A DNA stretch of 64,000 bases from positions 28,946,950 to 29,010,949 of the forward strand of contig CM034539.1 of assembly GCA_020002185.1 (NCBI GenBank). Direction: 5' to 3'. Below, in pieces: positions 1 through 11,331 of this stretch. Position numbers and translations under genes: made by a program. Under the pieces are notes generated by a model. It searched no databases, was not told the DNA's origin, and saw nothing but the letters and a program-made list of their open reading frames with translations. Numbering within the stretch: the stretch's first letter is position 1; each line of letters begins with the position of its first letter. The stretch comes from Paraescarpia echinospica (lineage: Eukaryota > Annelida > Polychaeta > Sabellida > Siboglinidae).

Positions 1-960
1 GCGAGGGAACATCGTGTCACTGCAGAGTCCCCGACAGCGGAGAAATGGTTAATCTGGTTCCCGTTTTATTCCCTAGAGGCGCTCTGAAGACTACGCACAG
101 GAAAGGATCTGGTATAGGCAAGGTTCCAAGTGAGTTTAGCCAACAGGAGACATGTATAGTTATCACCCACCGAGTTACTCATAGCGGTAGCCAGTAAACG
201 ATTGTTGACTAGTTGTTTATTGTAGCTTTAATTGAGCTACGGCTTTGTCACTTCAGTTTTATAAGAATTATACATCAGGAAAACTAAAAATGCAACGAAA
301 GAACCAGGTGGTAGATGTCAGTGGACATATATTGAACTTTGTTTTGACCCTGACGTTTATCATATAGAATCTGTTGTTCAAGCATCAATCAGAGACACAC
401 ATTAGTTCTTAAATGAAAATATTAATAGCAAGTTATACAAGTCAAGGAAACATCTTTATGCTTACATAATTTTGGGGAATCGTCTTTACGTTTACATAAA
501 AATGTAATACTGTAAAATATAGCAGTGTGTTATTCTCATACAAGTTTTATTTTGGCTTGTCTTGGGCCTGGACATTGCCTTAAGTTTTTGACTTAGCCTA
601 AACCTTGTTACAGACACAGGTAACATTGTGTATTACGAACAAGATCGTGATGTTATGTAACTATAATTTAAGTTACCAACATTTGAGGCAACAACCGTTG
701 TTTCATTTTCTTTATTTATGGCAGTAAAATATTCATGAGTATAAATTCCTTATGAGACAGATATCAAATGGGCATGCATGAAAAATCCAGTCTCAGGCAC
801 CTAAGTAGACTCACATCATCAGGGACTTGCAGCCACACCGAATGCCATATACAGGTTATTACTGTTTTAATAAAAAAGAAAACAACTGATCAAGCTATTA
901 GCAAATTAATGACTTTTAGAAGATGTCACAAGATGTCAGAAGATTGTGCATACACAGCTG

Positions 961-1030
961 TTTTGTGCAGAAGGGCAACTGGAATCAACTGGAATCAACT
1001 GGAATCAACTGGAATCAACTGGAATCAACT
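961..1030 (+). repeat. 10-bp tandem repeat ggaatcaact
   Basis: The decamer ggaatcaact is repeated back to back about six to seven times in the 5' region of retrotransposon copy A. The same array sits at the corresponding place in copy B. The third, diverged copy near 31,300 has only one loose unit, so the array expanded before the A/B duplication but after the split from that lineage. Confidence 0.9.
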
Positions 1031-1244
1031 GATTTACAACTTATAATCAGAATATGTGAATGGGCTTTTGAATCAAACTTTTGAACATAAATGCACGAGA
1101 CACCCCACCTAATTTGAGATGATAAGATTGGATGGGCCACTGTTGATGTGATCATCTTTGATTATCAGGTTGGTTAAACACGTGGGATGTATAACAGAAC
1201 ATGGAATGTGTCAGTGATTACCGGTAAGCTATTAAGCTAACAAA

Positions 1245-1880
1245 GACTCCGACCTCCCGGTAACCAGGGCACTCACACCACCTGGATATAAACTCATTCA
1301 CCATCCAAGATCCAGTCGTAGTGGCGGCGGCATTGTGATACTGCATAAAGATTCCATCAAAACAACAGCAGTGAAAACATTCAATAACATGCGGTCTTTC
1401 GAAGTGATGAGCGATAAATTAACATCACATGGGGAAAGCATAATCTTGCTTGTTGTCTATCGCCCACCACCAACTAAGAAGATCGGATCGTCGGTGGTCG
1501 ACTTCTTCAATGACTTCGCATATATTCTTGACACATATGCGACACTACCTGATGAACTTGTTATAGTTGGGGATTTTAATTTTCACTTTGATGTTAACAC
1601 CGATGTTCACGTGAAACGTTTCTGTGACATGTTGCACTGCCACGACATGGCGCAGTATGTCGAGCAACCAACACATTAAGGCCACATTTTAGATCTTGTG
1701 ATATCCCATACTAACTCCTATGTGGCTGACACGGTGGTCCCTGAGCTTATCCCTGATCACCGCACTGTGCACTGCCGTCTTGCAATGCGCAAGCCTCCAT
1801 TTCTGAGAAAAAACTTACCACAACATAAAGGCGATCAATTTGACACAGTTCTCGTCAGATATTGAAAATTCCAAATTACA
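1245..1880 (+). pseudogene. Endonuclease (EEP/APE-like) domain of non-LTR element, copy A
   Basis: The frame beginning near 1330 reads as the apurinic-like endonuclease that nicks target DNA during target-primed reverse transcription. A GGGIVILHK stretch, VVYRPPP and the metal-site motif VGDFNFHF are visible, followed after position 1679 by GHILDLVIS and a PDH motif where active enzymes usually have SDH. An in-frame TAA at 1677-1679 splits the domain, and exactly the same stop is in copy B. The protein is therefore inactive as read, and the lesion is older than the duplication. Confidence 0.8.
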
Positions 1881-2244
1881 CACAAAGCGTGAACAATCAT
1901 TAGACGACATTGTAGCTCAATACAACAATGTCCTAAGCGAGCTACTTGACAAACACGCACCACTAGAGACGAAATGGCTCATCATCCAACCCGATGCACC
2001 ATGGGTCGGTGACAAAATTATATTAGCCAGGAAGGAGAGGCGCCGGTTGCAGCGAAGATGGAGATTGGCCAGGTTGACCAACGACAGAGAAATCTTCATC
2101 AACCAGAGAGAACGAGTGAAGATGATGTTGTACATTGCCAGATCCACATTTTATGCCACCAAAATCAATGAACAGGTTGGCAACCCAAACAATTCTGTAC
2201 TGGATAGTTGGTTCTCTGCTATAAATCGTGCGAGTTGGATCTGA
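1840..2244 (+). pseudogene. Linker between endonuclease and reverse transcriptase, copy A
   Basis: An open stretch of 134 codons carries the typical inter-domain wording of CR1/L2 elements: a YNNVLSELLDKHAP motif, APWVGDKI, then a basic helix rich in RRLQRRW and an RSTFYATKI stretch. It is joined to the neighbouring domains only through frame changes. Copy B is worse here, with an in-frame TAG at 42581-42583 and indels near 42640, so copy A preserves this part better. Confidence 0.7.
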
Positions 2245-2446
2245 TTCCAACTCATCTGCTGAAGGCCAACATATCCGCTTTGGCACCAGTCATCACCGAC
2301 ATTGTGAACTTATCGATTACAACAGGAGTCTTTCCTTCCGCCTTTAAAAATGCTATGGTAACTTCTCTTTTGAACAAAGCAACACTGAACCCAAATGACC
2401 TAAAGAACTATCGTCCAGTGTCGAACTTGTCTTTTGTGTCAAAAAT
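2208..2446 (+). pseudogene. Reverse transcriptase N-terminus, copy A, truncated by gap
   Basis: The frame reads through DLIPTHLLK, TGVFPSAFK and NYRPVSNLSF, which correspond to the fingers subdomain (motifs 0-2) of CR1/L2-type reverse transcriptases. The frame then enters the run of N. The catalytic part is not available in this copy. The long open frame across the gap is an artefact of N being read as X. Confidence 0.8.
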
Positions 2447-3446
2447 NNNNNNNNNNNNNNNNNNNNNNNNNNNNNNNNNNNNNNNNNNNNNNNNNNNNNN
2501 NNNNNNNNNNNNNNNNNNNNNNNNNNNNNNNNNNNNNNNNNNNNNNNNNNNNNNNNNNNNNNNNNNNNNNNNNNNNNNNNNNNNNNNNNNNNNNNNNNNN
2601 NNNNNNNNNNNNNNNNNNNNNNNNNNNNNNNNNNNNNNNNNNNNNNNNNNNNNNNNNNNNNNNNNNNNNNNNNNNNNNNNNNNNNNNNNNNNNNNNNNNN
2701 NNNNNNNNNNNNNNNNNNNNNNNNNNNNNNNNNNNNNNNNNNNNNNNNNNNNNNNNNNNNNNNNNNNNNNNNNNNNNNNNNNNNNNNNNNNNNNNNNNNN
2801 NNNNNNNNNNNNNNNNNNNNNNNNNNNNNNNNNNNNNNNNNNNNNNNNNNNNNNNNNNNNNNNNNNNNNNNNNNNNNNNNNNNNNNNNNNNNNNNNNNNN
2901 NNNNNNNNNNNNNNNNNNNNNNNNNNNNNNNNNNNNNNNNNNNNNNNNNNNNNNNNNNNNNNNNNNNNNNNNNNNNNNNNNNNNNNNNNNNNNNNNNNNN
3001 NNNNNNNNNNNNNNNNNNNNNNNNNNNNNNNNNNNNNNNNNNNNNNNNNNNNNNNNNNNNNNNNNNNNNNNNNNNNNNNNNNNNNNNNNNNNNNNNNNNN
3101 NNNNNNNNNNNNNNNNNNNNNNNNNNNNNNNNNNNNNNNNNNNNNNNNNNNNNNNNNNNNNNNNNNNNNNNNNNNNNNNNNNNNNNNNNNNNNNNNNNNN
3201 NNNNNNNNNNNNNNNNNNNNNNNNNNNNNNNNNNNNNNNNNNNNNNNNNNNNNNNNNNNNNNNNNNNNNNNNNNNNNNNNNNNNNNNNNNNNNNNNNNNN
3301 NNNNNNNNNNNNNNNNNNNNNNNNNNNNNNNNNNNNNNNNNNNNNNNNNNNNNNNNNNNNNNNNNNNNNNNNNNNNNNNNNNNNNNNNNNNNNNNNNNNN
3401 NNNNNNNNNNNNNNNNNNNNNNNNNNNNNNNNNNNNNNNNNNNNNN
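2447..3446. other. Assembly gap, exactly 1000 N
   Basis: Exactly 1000 unknown bases, the customary placeholder for a gap of unknown size. The left edge lies inside retrotransposon copy A. The sequence after the gap does not resemble the continuation seen in copy B, so the true distance and order across it are uncertain. Confidence 0.99.
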
Positions 3447-3552
3447 AGTGTCCACTACACAAATGCACTGGCAACCTGGTCAGGCTGGACAAGACAGCAT
3501 GCGCCTGGTCAGGATCTTAAGTGTGACACATGATGACCCCCCCCCCATTGAA

Positions 3553-3783
3553 TCATACGTGAGAAGATGCTACAGGTGCTTTTCTCGTGTTACTCGCACA
3601 CCTGGCCATGCCAAATGCATTTATTTGCACATAGTTTCTCACGTAATTTTTCTCTTTCGACAACTTAACCTGATGGAAGAAATTCATGTTGTCCGAGTCA
3701 GCAATCAATGCCCGCACTTTATTTGCCACTATCTGATGAGCGCGATCAAAACTAGGCCTTACTCTAAACCGGCCAAACTGCAT
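3553..3783 (-). pseudogene. SGNH-hydrolase-like fragment, repeat copy 1
   Basis: Read on the minus strand, the frame contains FRVRPSFDRAHQIVANK followed by NMNFFHQVKLS. This resembles the C-terminal third of the small SGNH/GDSL-like esterase proteins common in invertebrate retroelement families. The same wording (FRVRPGFYRARQIVTNK) occurs at 9223-9588 with a preceding GTNDLG motif, which identifies the fold better there. The upstream part is missing or beyond the gap. Function is inferred; this is a relic. Confidence 0.5.
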
Positions 3784-4400
3784 TGGTCCTCTTCACTCTC
3801 ATTGGAGCATAAGGCATCGACAAATTTCCTTCAGCCAATATGGTATTGGGCGAGCCAGCTCAGTGTGATGTTCTTGGTGTACATCACATGACAACACGTC
3901 CACGAAATTCGCGGGAAGATTATAGCCGGTGTCTGTTGAGAGCTGGATGCCTCTCTCGGATTTCAACTGCTTCACTAACCTTTCTTTGTCAGAAGTTGTT
4001 TTCTCTGGCGAGCACTGTAGCGTCTTTGGCCGTGATGTGGCCCTCGTTTACTCAGCGTTCCCCCACAACTGTGAGTTAGGCTATAATCTTCCTCCGATTT
4101 TCTTGGAGGTGATCAACACCAACATCACATGACAACCGGGAAGTGATTCAGTTCACTGACGAAGGCATCGAGAGGATGCCAAAAGCTCCGTCTGAGCAAA
4201 CAAAGATTCAGAAAGGTTATGCAATGTACTACAATTCCAAGACCTTTCCAAACATATTGGGCAAGTCAAGATCTGGCTGATAGTATCTGCGACTATCTCC
4301 ACCTACCCAACTGACTTGAAAGACACAGTCCATCCGTCGCACAAAACTGCCCAACAATAAGGAGTGTAAGTTTCTTCGTGTTCAGGAAAGAAAGATGCTT
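3575..4400 (+). repeat. Interspersed repeat, copy 1 (SGNH-relic family)
   Basis: The segments near 3580-3675 and 4265-4410 match the second copy near 8475-8570 and 9590-9735, in the same order and orientation. Shared stretches include the cgtgttactc, gacaacttaac and cccaacaataagg neighbourhoods. The middle differs: copy 2 carries a 44-bp minisatellite and copy 1 does not. Confidence 0.7.
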
Positions 4401-4799
4401 CTCATGAGTTTCCTGCAGTTTTCCTTTTATATGGGGCACAGGCGTATGCAGGTTCTCATGATTAGTTGTGACTGGCGGAGTCAACTACAAGGACAAAGCG
4501 CAACTGACTCAGGTAACGTCCAGACATTGAGTAGTTCTGGCAGGGGTAAGTAGTATAGTTCAGAACCACCCCTGGCTTGCAAGGATGGTTTTATTGAATA
4601 TCACAATAAATATGTGATCAGCACAGACGTGATGTTAGGCAAGATATATATATAAACTATTCTCAAAAAGGGTACATCACAACGTACTCTTGCGCTGAAC
4701 ATTAAGCAAACAAAACTCTGCATTGTAACTTATACAGAAACGCACTGATTCAGTGTTTAAACATAATTTTGACCATTGTTGTATTGACAAAACATTAAC

Positions 4800-4945
4800 T
4801 ATAACTAACAATGTATGTGTGTATGCGCGTGGATGTGTGTCTGCAAGCAAGGTGCGTGCGTGCGTGCATGCGTGGGATAGTGCATATGTTTGATGTCGCA
4901 GTGAGTTTAGGTGTGCGTGCAGGCGTGCGTACATACATGCATGCA
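4800..4945 (+). repeat. TGTG/TGCG-type microsatellite
   Basis: A run of alternating purine-pyrimidine units (gtgtgtatgcgcg, gcgtgcgtgcg, tgcatgcatg) extends for about 145 bp. A similar tract lies at 10765-10860. The minus-strand open frame across it, rich in His, Ala and Cys, is a repeat artefact. The flanks (4411-4799) show no gene. Confidence 0.8.
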
Positions 4946-4996
4946 TGTATGTCATTTCAGTTAACCACCTCTAAAGTTATACAATTCTGAACCAAT

Positions 4997-5290
4997 CTTA
5001 CTGCTTCTTGACAGTAACGACAGCACCAGCCACAATGACCATCAGAAGGCAGGCTCCAAAGGTGATGAGAGCAAAGTGATGGCCTGAAGGGCTGACTTAA
5101 CAGGCGATGCTGCAGGTGCCTCAACAGTTGGCTCCTGGGTTGATGGTGCTAGATACCATGGCCAGTCTGTGTGAGACTGACTCTCACAGCGACCATCTCC
5201 GTAGACACATTGGGATGAGTCACACTCGTTGACGTCGGTCTCTCAATAGATGTCAATGTAGCCGCTGGGACACCCGCTATGGTAACTAAG
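4997..5290 (-). pseudogene. EGF-module plus membrane-helix receptor relic (3' end)
   Basis: On the minus strand one frame gives a CPSGYIDIY stretch, an in-frame TGA (5243-5245), then ETDVNECDSSQC, typical of a calcium-binding EGF-like module, and a Pro/Thr-rich stem. A second frame then gives a hydrophobic helix (FALITFGACLLMVIVAGAVV) and a short basic tail, TVKKQ, before a stop. This looks like the last exon of a single-pass cell-surface protein, broken by a frameshift between stem and helix. The TGA sits where the sixth Cys of an EGF module would be expected. Probably a host gene fragment rather than a transposon. Confidence 0.5.
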
Positions 5291-5607
5291 AAGAATTAGT
5301 TTTATTTGACCCATCAAACATTTCAAGTGACACATACAATACATCCATGTCTAATTATAATTTTTAAAAGTACAAGTTTATAACCTTATGCTAAGCATAG
5401 TATAATGTAAAGTAAATAACAAACATAAGGTCAGGAGACTCCTCTAAGACTGTGGTAGTCGCTCTCGAGGAGCCATCTTCTGTGGTAGAAATTCAACTGA
5501 ATCAATAGGTCACCCAAATCAAATTCTTCCTGAAAAAAATCAGCATAATAAAAATCTCTTATTATGTATGAATGTATGTACCGAAACTATTATAACATTG
5601 ACATCTG

Positions 5608-5745
5608 TTACACAATACATACCAAGGTAGCCACTTGGACAGTCACAATGGTATAGTCAGAGAAACCTGAAACTATAACATTTACACAATACACACCAAG
5701 GTAGTCACTTGGACACTTGTTATAAGAGAAACCTGAAACTGATAA
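5608..5745 (-). pseudogene. Two EGF-like half-exons upstream of the receptor relic
   Basis: Two near-duplicate stretches on the minus strand read CPSGYLGMYC-like and CPSDYLGVYC-like peptides. Each is preceded by a tttcaggtttctct sequence that could be a splice acceptor. They repeat the CPSGYID unit of the last exon at about 5280 and suggest tandem EGF exons of one gene. No complete module is readable. Confidence 0.4.
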
Positions 5746-6325
5746 CACAAGAGACTGAGAAATAAATGTATGTAAAACATTAATCACCACATTTGCAATG
5801 TATTGTTTTTTTCTTAATATAGATGTCATCGGTTACTTCCAGTTATTGCCTTAAGCACTTGTGCTGCTTTGTACTGATGAAATTAATGACTTTGTGAGTA
5901 TCTGCCAAGTTGGTCATGTAGATGTAGTTGGTGTTACAAATGTTGAATCACCTGTGCTTTGGACAGGCATGGGGTAATAGTAATATATATTAGTAACAAT
6001 TACAAATCCTGCATTTCAACATGAACCCGATGAAATAATGTTTACAAATCATTCACAGTATTCCACTGTCTATAACACGACATCTTTTGTGTTGAAAACA
6101 AGACTGATTTCTGCATTATTCTCGATAGGAGGCAAGTGCATGAGGTAGCATGCTTACAATACACTGAATAAAGTGTAGAGATAGGCCATCTCTTGCAATA
6201 TTCACACTTGACCATGTCATAATAATAATAATTGCTTTAGTCACAGACTCCATGCAACATACAAGTACATTATCATGGTTCTATAGTTGTTTATAAACAA
6301 TAGTTACAATGTACAGAATGAAAAA
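5746..6325. other. AT-rich stretch, no gene seen
   Basis: Only short frames, simple AT-rich sequence and a short ataataataat tract near 6220. Nothing recognised. Confidence 0.6.
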
Positions 6326-7207
6326 TCACCCGTCAACAAAATGTATATACAGGGAATTGAACCAGTATTTCCATATTCTTGACATGTATTTCACGTCACT
6401 ATTAATAATGTTACAAATCAATATGTTTTTTGAGAACTGCAGTCGGCATATAAACCTATATGTCAAATTTATAATAACAGCAACACAGTTAGGTAAATTA
6501 TTGTTAACAAACATTTCACTAACACTACAGTATCTGTCATAACCTAACACCATTCAAAATATATTGTTGTAAGAGACATACAATTTCCTGATTGCATAGT
6601 TATGAAAATTCCACCATAGATGGGCAGTATACATAGGTGAGCAAAAAGTAGTAAACAATGTCTTCTTTACATCATTTGAACACATATGAAATTTTCTTAT
6701 GATCATGTTGCCTTGTGCATACAACTGGCGACATTGTCTAGATATATCATTGTCATCTAGCATACTATCTGAAATTATATGACCCAAATATTTTACAGAT
6801 TCTACCTCACAGAGTTTGTCATTACCAAGCATAAAACTTGGAAATTTAACATTCTTACAACTCTTGTTTCTAATTATCACGACCATACTCTTGTTGGCAT
6901 TGTACCTTATATCATGAGATAATCCATATTGATCACAGACGGTGAGAAGGGTCTGTAATCCCCTGCTGGACGGACAAAATACTACAAGATCATCAGCATA
7001 CATAATATTATTTACACAATTATATCCTACATAACATCCTGTATTGCAACTATTAAGTACAGTGAATAAACCATCCACGTAAACACTGAACAAATAGGGG
7101 GATAAAATACCTCCTTGTCTAACTCCATTACTTACATAAATACTGTCAGACACATGACTACCCCATCTTACACACATCTGTTGGTTCACATACCAAAACA
7201 CTAGAAT
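6326..7207 (-). pseudogene. Non-LTR reverse transcriptase, C-terminal half, one nonsense codon
   Basis: The minus-strand frame contains SNGVRQGGILSPYLFSVYVDGL and MYADDLVVFCPS, which are reverse transcriptase motifs 4 and 5 with an intact YADD catalytic box. The thumb region with VKYLGHIISD follows. At 6554-6556 an in-frame TGA interrupts the C-terminus; directly after it the same frame continues with LGYDRYCSVSEMFVNNN and a CRLQFSKN stretch typical of this family's end. Upstream the frame is cut by a stop just before a 34-bp minisatellite, so the N-terminal half and endonuclease are missing. A truncated, inactive retrotransposon copy. Confidence 0.85.
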
Positions 7208-7617
7208 TCTAATAAATTGATTCAGTGTACATATGGCACCGTGTCATAAATTGATTCAGTGTACATATGGCACCGTGTCATAAATTGATTCAGTGTACAT
7301 ATGGCACCGTGTCATAAATTGATTCAGTGTACATATGGCACCGTGTCATAAATTGATTCAGTGTACATATGGCACCGTGTCATAAATTGATTCAGTGTAC
7401 ATATGGCACCGTGTCATAAATTGATTCAGTGTACATATGGCACTGTGTCATAAATTGATTCAGTGTACATATGGCACTGTGTCATAAATTGATTGTGTAC
7501 ATATGGCACCGTGTCATAAATTGATTCAGTGTACATATGGCACCGTGTCATAAATTGATTGTGTACATATGGCACCGTGTCATAAATTGATTCAGTGTAC
7601 ATATGGCACCGTGTCAT
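7208..7617 (+). repeat. 34-bp minisatellite
   Basis: About 12 tandem units of the form ataaattgattcagtgtac plus atatggcaccgtgtc, period 34. A few units are 2 bp shorter (gattgtgtac in place of gattcagtgtac) and two carry actgtg instead of accgtg. The array directly abuts the truncated reverse transcriptase, so its expansion or insertion may coincide with the truncation. Minus-strand frames through it are artefacts. Confidence 0.9.
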
Positions 7618-8470
7618 ATTCAGCCACATGGAGTGTAAATTATGCAGGTGGGTGATATTTGTCATGGTCACATGACTTTGTAGGCTCTGTATCTTCACAG
7701 TTAACTGCCAGACATACTTGTGTGTGTGCCAGCGGTGCTGCTAATTACATCAGTCTCAGTACCCCCTGGCAGATCACCTTGTGAAACTCTGAAGATAAGC
7801 TCCGCCAATAAGGTCGCTTGCCTGCAAGTTCCGATGGTTTGGGAAGTAGACGTAGTTAGGTATTTGAATACACAATACCCCTCAGGGGCTCACAAGAATG
7901 CCCGAGTGGGTAATTATATGGGGATTCCTGGCACTCAAGGAAGGGCTTCGTCTTGGTTACTAGAGTGTGGGTCAGACAGTTGACTGCACTGTTCTCACGG
8001 GTCGTACAGCGAAGTCAGTTATTCGTTTGATTCAGCTAACTTCCATACAATGTGTAGGAGATCTGCCAGGGATAGTGAACAGGTGATGTGTGTCACAGTA
8101 CTAGGGCCAGATCTATCCTGAGCCAATATAATATGAAAAGGTAGTTTACCTTAGGAAAGGGAAGACGTACCGCCTATTTCAGTAAGTTTACATTGTGCCA
8201 GCAGCTGCAGCAAAGGTGTTCACTGTTGACATAGGGACAAATGATCCTAGCAGGATTGTTGTAACTATAGAATATAAACGTTATAGATTCTTTTAAGATT
8301 TTTTTATTTTAAAGAACAAAATTTTGTTATTTGTTAGGAATTTACTCTTAACAAAATTGTAAGTACAAACAAATTTATAAGAGAAAATAGGTAAAGAAAC
8401 ATCGCACATGAGTAACACCAAGAAAGTAGCCAACCACTAGGGAAAGCATTGCTTACCAATAGCTACAGCC
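7618..8470. other. Intergenic, no gene seen
   Basis: No recognisable coding, RNA or terminal-repeat structure. Short frames only. Confidence 0.5.
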
Positions 8471-8715
8471 GTGCCTCGTGTTACTCACATACCTGACCAT
8501 GCCAATGCACTCACGTGAACACTGTCTCTTGTGTAATTTTTCTCTATTGACAACTTAACTGTTGTTTTTCTTGTTATCTCGTCGTCAGAGGTGACGCTAG
8601 CCTCAGTTGCCTCAATTCTGTTCCTCGATTTCAGATATCTTTTTTCTTCTTCTTCTTTTCCCTAACTGATCTTGCACTGCTCTGTCCACCGACTGCCTCC
8701 ATGCCCTCTACCTTT

Positions 8716-9215
8716 TGTTCTCATTCTCCACTCCTCTCCCATTCCTTCCAACTCTCTCTTTATACAGTTCTCCACTCCTCTCCCGTTCCTTCCAACTCTC
8801 TCTTTATACAGTTCTCCACTCCTCTCCCGTTCCTTCCAACTCTCTCTTTACACAGTTCTCCACTCCTCTCCCGTTCCTTCCAACTCTCTCTTTATACAGT
8901 TCTCCACTCCTCTCCCGTTCCTTCCAACTCTCTCTTTATACAGTTCTCCACTCCTCTCCCGTTCCTCTGAACTCTCTCTTTGTACAGTTCTCCACTCCTC
9001 TCCTGTTCCTTCCAACTCTCTCTTTGTACAGTTCTCTACGCGTCTCCCGTTCCTTCCCACTCTCTCTTTGTACAGTTCTCCACTCCTCTCCCGTTCCTTC
9101 CAACTCTCTCTTTGTACAGTTTTCCACTCCTCTCCCGTTCCTTCCAACTCTCTCTTTATACAGTTCTCCACTCCTCTCCCATTCCTTCCAACTCTCTCTT
9201 TATACAGTCCTCCCA
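8716..9215 (+). repeat. 44-bp pyrimidine-rich minisatellite
   Basis: About 11 units with a 44-bp period, built from ttccaactctctctt, tacagttctcc and actcctctcccg. The strand asymmetry is extreme: almost no purines on the plus strand. Since 44 is not a multiple of 3 and the unit lacks stops, several overlapping open frames arise on both strands; none is believed to be a gene. Confidence 0.9.
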
Positions 9216-9222
9216 CCGCAGT

Positions 9223-9588
9223 CTAGATCTTGCTTGCCTCTTTTTCCCCTCCTAATATGATCAATGTCCGCATCTTATTTGTCACAATTTGTCGAGCACG
9301 ATAAAAACCAGGCCTTACTCTAAACTGGCCAAACTGTACTGGTATACGAGTCAACATCTCACAAACTACTACCAGCGCCACAGAAGATATTGTAAGCAGT
9401 TCGCGAGTGACTGCCACAGTACCCTCTGCCAGCTTCCCAGGATCACAACCATTGCCCAGGTCATTTGTCCCGGTATCAATCACAACATTCGATGCAACTG
9501 CTCGCACCACTCTCAGTTGCCAAAAAGGCCATCTAAAGTAAGACCCCCCTTTCCCATGGAAAATGACATTCCCAAACATATCAGCCAA
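9223..9588 (-). pseudogene. SGNH/GDSL-like hydrolase fragment, repeat copy 2
   Basis: A minus-strand frame of 121 codons contains VVIDTGTNDLGNGCDP, then VVVCEML, then FRVRPGFYRARQIVTNK. GTND is block III of SGNH hydrolases and VVVCE-L-R is the usual following strand. The catalytic Ser block and the Asp-x-x-His block are not seen, so it is at most a fragment. Such esterase-like proteins are often encoded by retroelements; here it lies in a repeated sequence, which fits that origin. The last codons run into the minisatellite edge. Confidence 0.6.
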
Positions 9589-9737
9589 GTCACGATCTGT
9601 TCGACAATACCTGTGACTGTCTCTACCTACCCAGCTGACTTGACAGACAAATCCACCCGTCGCACAAAACTGTCCCCAACAATAAGGTGTGTCGGTTTCT
9701 GCATGTTCTGGAAAGAAAGATGTTTCTCATGAGTAAA

Positions 9738-10144
9738 ATAGGCGGATCCAGGGGGCCTGATGGGCAAGTGCCCCCTACAACTTTGTAATTTGGCTGTGTT
9801 ATGCCTGCACTAGAGTGGCGAGCCCCCTTTGACTTTCTGAATGTGCCCTCGTTATGTGCCCCTTGAGAACATCGCTGCGAAAAGTGTTCAACAGCACCCC
9901 CATATTCTGATGTTTTCAGTCGAGCAGAGACATTGGAGAAACTGAAGTTACAGCGGCAATATTTTTTCAGCAGAATCCCCCCTCCCCCGTCTTCCGATGA
10001 CGGAGTCATGATGAAGCTCCGGCTCAGACCACCCAATATGAATTTGGTTTAGCCACCAGGGAAGATTTTTTGGCTAGCCTCAAGGAGTGCAATTGGAGGT
10101 TTTTGCCCCCCCCCCCCAGACTACCCTCTCTGGATCCGCCCCTG
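9738..10144 (+). mobile_element. MITE with ggcggatccag terminal inverted repeats
   Basis: The left end reads taggcggatccaggggg and the right end ctctggatccgcccctg, which are inverted with respect to each other over about 12-15 bases. The length is about 407 bp. The right end in reverse begins caggggcggatcc, like the ends of hAT-type non-autonomous elements. No transposase is inside, and the target duplication is not clear. It sits exactly at the right edge of the SGNH-relic repeat. Confidence 0.6.
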
Positions 10145-11331
10145 CATAATGGTTTTTGGACACGGTTTCTCTTGGTAAAAGCTGTGCAACGACGTCAACG
10201 TGGAAACCTGATGCACAGTTTCTTCTCACACTTAATTACTACACGCTACTTGTGTCACATCACAAATTTAGGAACTCTTACAAATTTGAAGATTATTTAA
10301 TAAATATAAAACAAATTTGGGTGTAAAGCCAAATAGGCAGAACAGTAATTTTTCAGCTGCAATAAAAATTCAGACACACAATGATACTTGTTTGTAAGCA
10401 CCATATGGCAATAAAGGAAGAATGTTTATGTAAATTCAAAAATTGTCAGTCAATTACTAAAGATATGACCCAAATTCTCAGTGCAAGTCGAAAAGAATGA
10501 AATGATTTAATCATTTTTGTTAGCACATTGAACTGGAATTTATCCTTTGTAAAGATGAAATTGAATTAATAAATATGAATAGACTCAGGTATGGATGTGA
10601 CACAAGCATTCGACCCAGGAAGAACCACACATGGGACAGCCAATCACCCAATGCCCCATGTATGTAAGAAGACTGGGTGGTATTAACATGAACCAACCAA
10701 AAAATTAAAATAAGCAAAACATAACAAATCTTAACTAATATTTTAATAGAATTACTTGTCAACAGTGTGTGCGTGCGTGCGTGCATGCGTGCGTGCGCAT
10801 GTGTCTGTGTGTGCATGCATGCGTGCGTGCGTGCGCATGCATGTGAGTGTGTGTCTGTGTTTATGTTGAATCAGTTCGCACTGGTTCGTGAGTCAAACTG
10901 AAACAGAGTCTATTACATTAAATTGTACATACTGACAAGCAACACATAGAAATATTAACTGACATTTAGTTTAATAGAACTACATGTCAACAAACAACAT
11001 TGCTCTGGTTATTGTTGAGGATTTCTTTCTGGTAACAGTGTCTGATACTCTGATTGTATGTACATCTTACAATGTGTATATATGTTGAACCAGTTCGCAC
11101 TGGTTCATGAGTCAACTGAAACCGAGTACCGGTAGGTCACATTATATAAATAACTATAACACTACATTTTCGTTTTAATTTCTTTGTAAGCTGTGGCAGT
11201 GTGCATCAGAACTCTGAATCTAATCCAACATCCACAAGTCCTTCAAGATAACATCTACAATAACTTCAACAAGCTTAATAATCGGGTCTTCACCATCATC
11301 TTCACTCTTGTCTTTTCTCCAGTATGTAATC
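10145..11331. other. Non-coding stretch with microsatellite and a small dispersed duplication
   Basis: A tgcgtgcgtgcg microsatellite lies at about 10765-10860. The phrase agttcgcactggttc with its flanks occurs at about 10873 and again at about 11090, a short direct duplication of roughly 45 bp. No gene seen. Confidence 0.6.

Larger units (their letters stand above)
1..2446 (+). mobile_element. CR1/L2-like non-LTR retrotransposon, copy A (cut by gap)
   Basis: This block matches 40607-43051 almost base for base, with an offset of 40606 drifting to 40605 and only scattered substitutions. It holds a long 5' non-coding part (1 to about 1240), an endonuclease relic, a linker region and the start of a reverse transcriptase that runs into the assembly gap. 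The clade is inferred from copy B, whose reverse transcriptase has the wording of the L2/CR1 group. The 5' boundary is outside the window: copy B is preceded by a 22-bp minisatellite whose last unit is the first sequence of this window. Confidence 0.85.
8471..9735 (+). repeat. Interspersed repeat, copy 2 (SGNH-relic family) with internal minisatellite
   Basis: The left part (8475-8570) and right part (9270-9735) match copy 1 at 3580-3675 and 3720-4410. Between them lies a 44-bp minisatellite absent from copy 1. The right part encodes the SGNH-like relic on the minus strand. Confidence 0.7.

Noticed and set aside
2208..3891. Frames of 338-485 codons spanning the gap
   Set aside because: They are open only because N is read as X.
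4677..4955. His/Ala/Cys-rich minus-strand frame
   Set aside because: Translated tgcg microsatellite.
8672..9260. Overlapping frames up to 184 codons on both strands
   Set aside because: Artefacts of the pyrimidine-rich 44-bp minisatellite.
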